Part shown: one piece after another, positions 13,334-13,870 of the stretch
How the letters are laid out: every line of letters starts with the position of its first letter
How positions within the stretch are numbered: the stretch's first letter is position 1
Source of the DNA: Chloroflexota bacterium
GTDB lineage: Bacteria; Chloroflexota; Limnocylindria; Limnocylindrales; CSP1-4
Length of the DNA: 13,870 bases
Assembly: GCA_021785115.1 (NCBI GenBank)
Contig: JAJYGO010000363.1
Span: forward strand, 1 to 13,870
Direction of reading: 5' to 3'
Notes under the pieces: generated by a model
Told to the model about the DNA's origin: nothing
Databases searched by the model: none
What the model saw: the letters and a program-made list of their open reading frames with translations, nothing else
Program-made: the position numbers and the translations under genes

Positions 13334-13377
13334 TCAGGTGACGCGGATGCGAATCGGAGTCCGTGAGTCAGGTGACG
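13334..13377. repeat. Direct repeat TCAGGTGACG, two copies 34 bp apart
   Basis: The exact 10-mer TCAGGTGACG occurs at 13334-13343 and 13368-13377, upstream of the minus-strand recombinase. Its inner CAGGTGAC also occurs at 9993-10000 by the left-edge hexamer array, but also at 175-182, so the 8-mer alone is not specific. It could be a recombinase arm site or an operator. Confidence 0.4.
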
Positions 13378-13389
13378 GAGCGGCGAATC

Positions 13390-13438
13390 ACCACAACTGG
13401 TGGGGTGGCACGCGCCATGGACCACAAGATGTTGTGGT
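13390..13438. repeat. ACCACAA repeats including a perfect 7-bp palindrome
   Basis: ACCACAA is at 13390-13396 and again at 13421-13427, where it pairs with TTGTGGT (13432-13438) around GATG. The perfect 7-bp arms with a 4-base centre resemble a small recombination core or an operator. It lies between the recombinase start and the tRNA-like sequence. Confidence 0.4.
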
Positions 13439-13451
13439 AGAGAGTGGCGGC

Positions 13452-13525
13452 GCGAGCATCGGCCCGGTTCGCACCGGCCGAGGTCTGATCCAGAGTCAGG
13501 TGCCTTACCGTTAGGCCACTCGCCA
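13452..13525 (-). pseudogene. Degenerate tRNA-Gln-like sequence (anticodon CTG)
   Basis: The 5' half is canonical on the minus strand: acceptor TGGCGAG (13525-13519), D arm GCC-TAACGGTAA-GGC, anticodon stem with four of five pairs and loop CTCTGGA (13495-13489) placing CTG at 13493-13491. The 3' half is abnormal: the T arm is replaced by or mutated into a CGGCC/GGCCG hairpin with a mismatch if folded as a T stem. The acceptor partner CTCGC (13456-13452) is displaced by five bases and restores only five pairs. This is a decayed tRNA, probably a recombined integration target. It could be misjudged if the T arm folds in an unusual way. Confidence 0.55.
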
Positions 13526-13613
13526 GTGCAGGCCTGCGGATGATACCGCAGCTGGCGCTCGGGTCGACGCCACCACGGTGGCCGGCGCCCCGGTCGGGGT
13601 GCACTGCGGGAGT

Positions 13614-13625
13614 ATCGTTGACCCG
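13614..13625 (+). promoter_or_regulatory. Candidate -10 element of a leaderless gene
   Basis: TATCGT (13614-13619) fits the TAnnnT -10 pattern. It is followed five bases later by the GTG start of the last gene, the spacing expected when transcription begins at the start codon. No Shine-Dalgarno precedes that GTG. Confidence 0.4.
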
Positions 13626-13870
13626 TGAAAGGCGATCGAGTCGAGGCAGTGGTCGACACCGGCCAGGGGGTCCAGACCTTTGAGATCGTCGCCACGCGGG
13701 CCGGTCGGCGCATCGAGGTCGTCACCTCCCGCGGGGTGGTCGAGGTGCGCGAGGTGACCCGCACGGGGCAGCCGGTGCGCACGGGGCGCTTCATGACCAG
13801 CCGGCTGATCGCGCTGGTCGAGCATCCTGCGGTCGACGAGCGGGGCCGGGTCGAGGTGACCACGAGGCAC
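13625..13870 (+). CDS. Hypothetical protein, N-terminal part, runs off the window
   Basis: An uninterrupted frame of 82 codons starts at GTG 13625 (VKGDRVEAVVDTGQGVQTFE) and continues past the right end with GC-rich third positions. The sequence alternates charged and beta-branched residues (IEVVTSRGVVEVREVTRTGQ, then VRTGRFMTSRLIALVEHPAV), suggesting a small beta-rich cytosolic protein. I recognise no family. It starts just beyond the tRNA-like sequence, so it probably belongs to the resident chromosome rather than to the recombinase module. The minus-strand frames over this part show poorer codon use. Confidence 0.6.
   Translation, partial: MKGDRVEAVVDTGQGVQTFEIVATRAGRRIEVVTSRGVVEVREVTRTGQPVRTGRFMTSRLIALVEHPAVDERGRVEVTTRH

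Larger units (their letters stand above)
10002..13525. mobile_element. Putative recombinase module bounded by decayed tRNA-like sequences
   Basis: Two tyrosine recombinases and a core-binding-only protein fill an interval with a tRNA-His-like remnant and a hexamer array on the left and a tRNA-Gln-like remnant and short repeats on the right. No cargo gene is visible inside. It could be an integrative-element recombination module, a relic of a larger island, or a recombinase-trio-type element. The boundaries are guesses: I found no convincing attL/attR pair. A shared TGGGGTGGC (10086-10094 and 13401-13409) is too short to count. Confidence 0.4.
13284..13624. other. 341-bp non-coding stretch with short repeats and a decayed tRNA
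   Basis: This holds a 10-bp direct repeat (13334 and 13368), inverted and direct ACCACAA copies (13390-13438), a strong hairpin (13460-13480) inside a tRNA-Gln-like sequence (13452-13525), and a candidate -10 element at 13614. I see no credible protein gene in it. Confidence 0.5.

Noticed and set aside
10086..13409. TGGGGTGGC direct repeat as attL/attR core
   Set aside because: Nine bases in DNA of this composition is easily chance, and the neighbouring bases do not match.
12267..13514. Plus-strand 415-codon frame opposite the second recombinase
   Set aside because: It is antisense of a gene with a complete tyrosine-recombinase active site; the frame is Gly/Arg/Ala-rich without domains.
1..13870. 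CRISPR array, rRNA, riboswitch or replication origin
   Set aside because: I saw no regularly spaced long repeats, rRNA-like stretches or known riboswitch cores on either strand.

Overview
The window is about 70% GC. Strongly GC-biased third codon positions, GTG starts and apparently leaderless genes suggest a high-GC bacterium such as an actinomycete or a high-GC Chloroflexota (for example Limnocylindria-like). I cannot fix the phylum from the sequence. The layout is accessory: one metabolic operon, one probable defence operon, and several layers of mobile-element debris.

Left part (1-5388). A gene fragment of unknown function (from base 1 to about 198) is fused to the 5' end of an IS1595-type transposase (199-645, minus), so this is a deletion scar. 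Next comes a minus-strand XRE/MmyB-like regulator (720-1601). It is divergent from a tight plus-strand operon: zinc alcohol dehydrogenase, double-domain carboxymuconolactone decarboxylase-like protein, short-chain dehydrogenase, small cupin and DUF2255 protein (1917-5388). The operon genes overlap by 1-4 bases or are separated by about 10. An imperfect palindrome (1638-1671) in the divergent gap is the likely operator. The set looks like a redox or carbonyl-detoxification unit under autoregulated XRE control.

Middle part (5610-8144). Three plus-strand genes lie 8 and 16 bases apart: a protein with two tandem TIR-like domains (only the second keeps the catalytic-type Glu), a stand-alone SLOG/LOG-like nucleotide-binding protein, and a ThsB-like (MTH538/DUF1863) TIR protein with its Glu. 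This has the parts of a Thoeris-like NAD-signalling defence system, but no SIR2, macro or transmembrane effector is visible. It is the most interesting content of the window: a candidate TIR-SLOG-TIR immune operon in which the double-TIR protein may be the effector.

Right part (8145-13870). A hairpin (8272-8303) separates the TIR operon from a convergent hypothetical gene. A phage/ICE-type fragment (about 8684-9060) abuts the 3' end of a neocarzinostatin-like lipoprotein gene (minus). Then follows a recombinase module between two decayed tRNA-like sequences (His-type at 10089-10160, Gln-type at 13452-13525). It holds a protein made of two integrase core-binding-like repeats with no catalytic domain (10268-10858, minus), a divergent tyrosine recombinase (11285-12379, plus) and a convergent tyrosine recombinase (12309-13283, minus). 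The two recombinases overlap at their 3' ends by 71 bp. Helically phased GGCACC/GGTGCC hexamers at the left edge and short direct and inverted repeats at the right edge look like recombinase-binding sites. A partial, probably leaderless gene runs off the right end.
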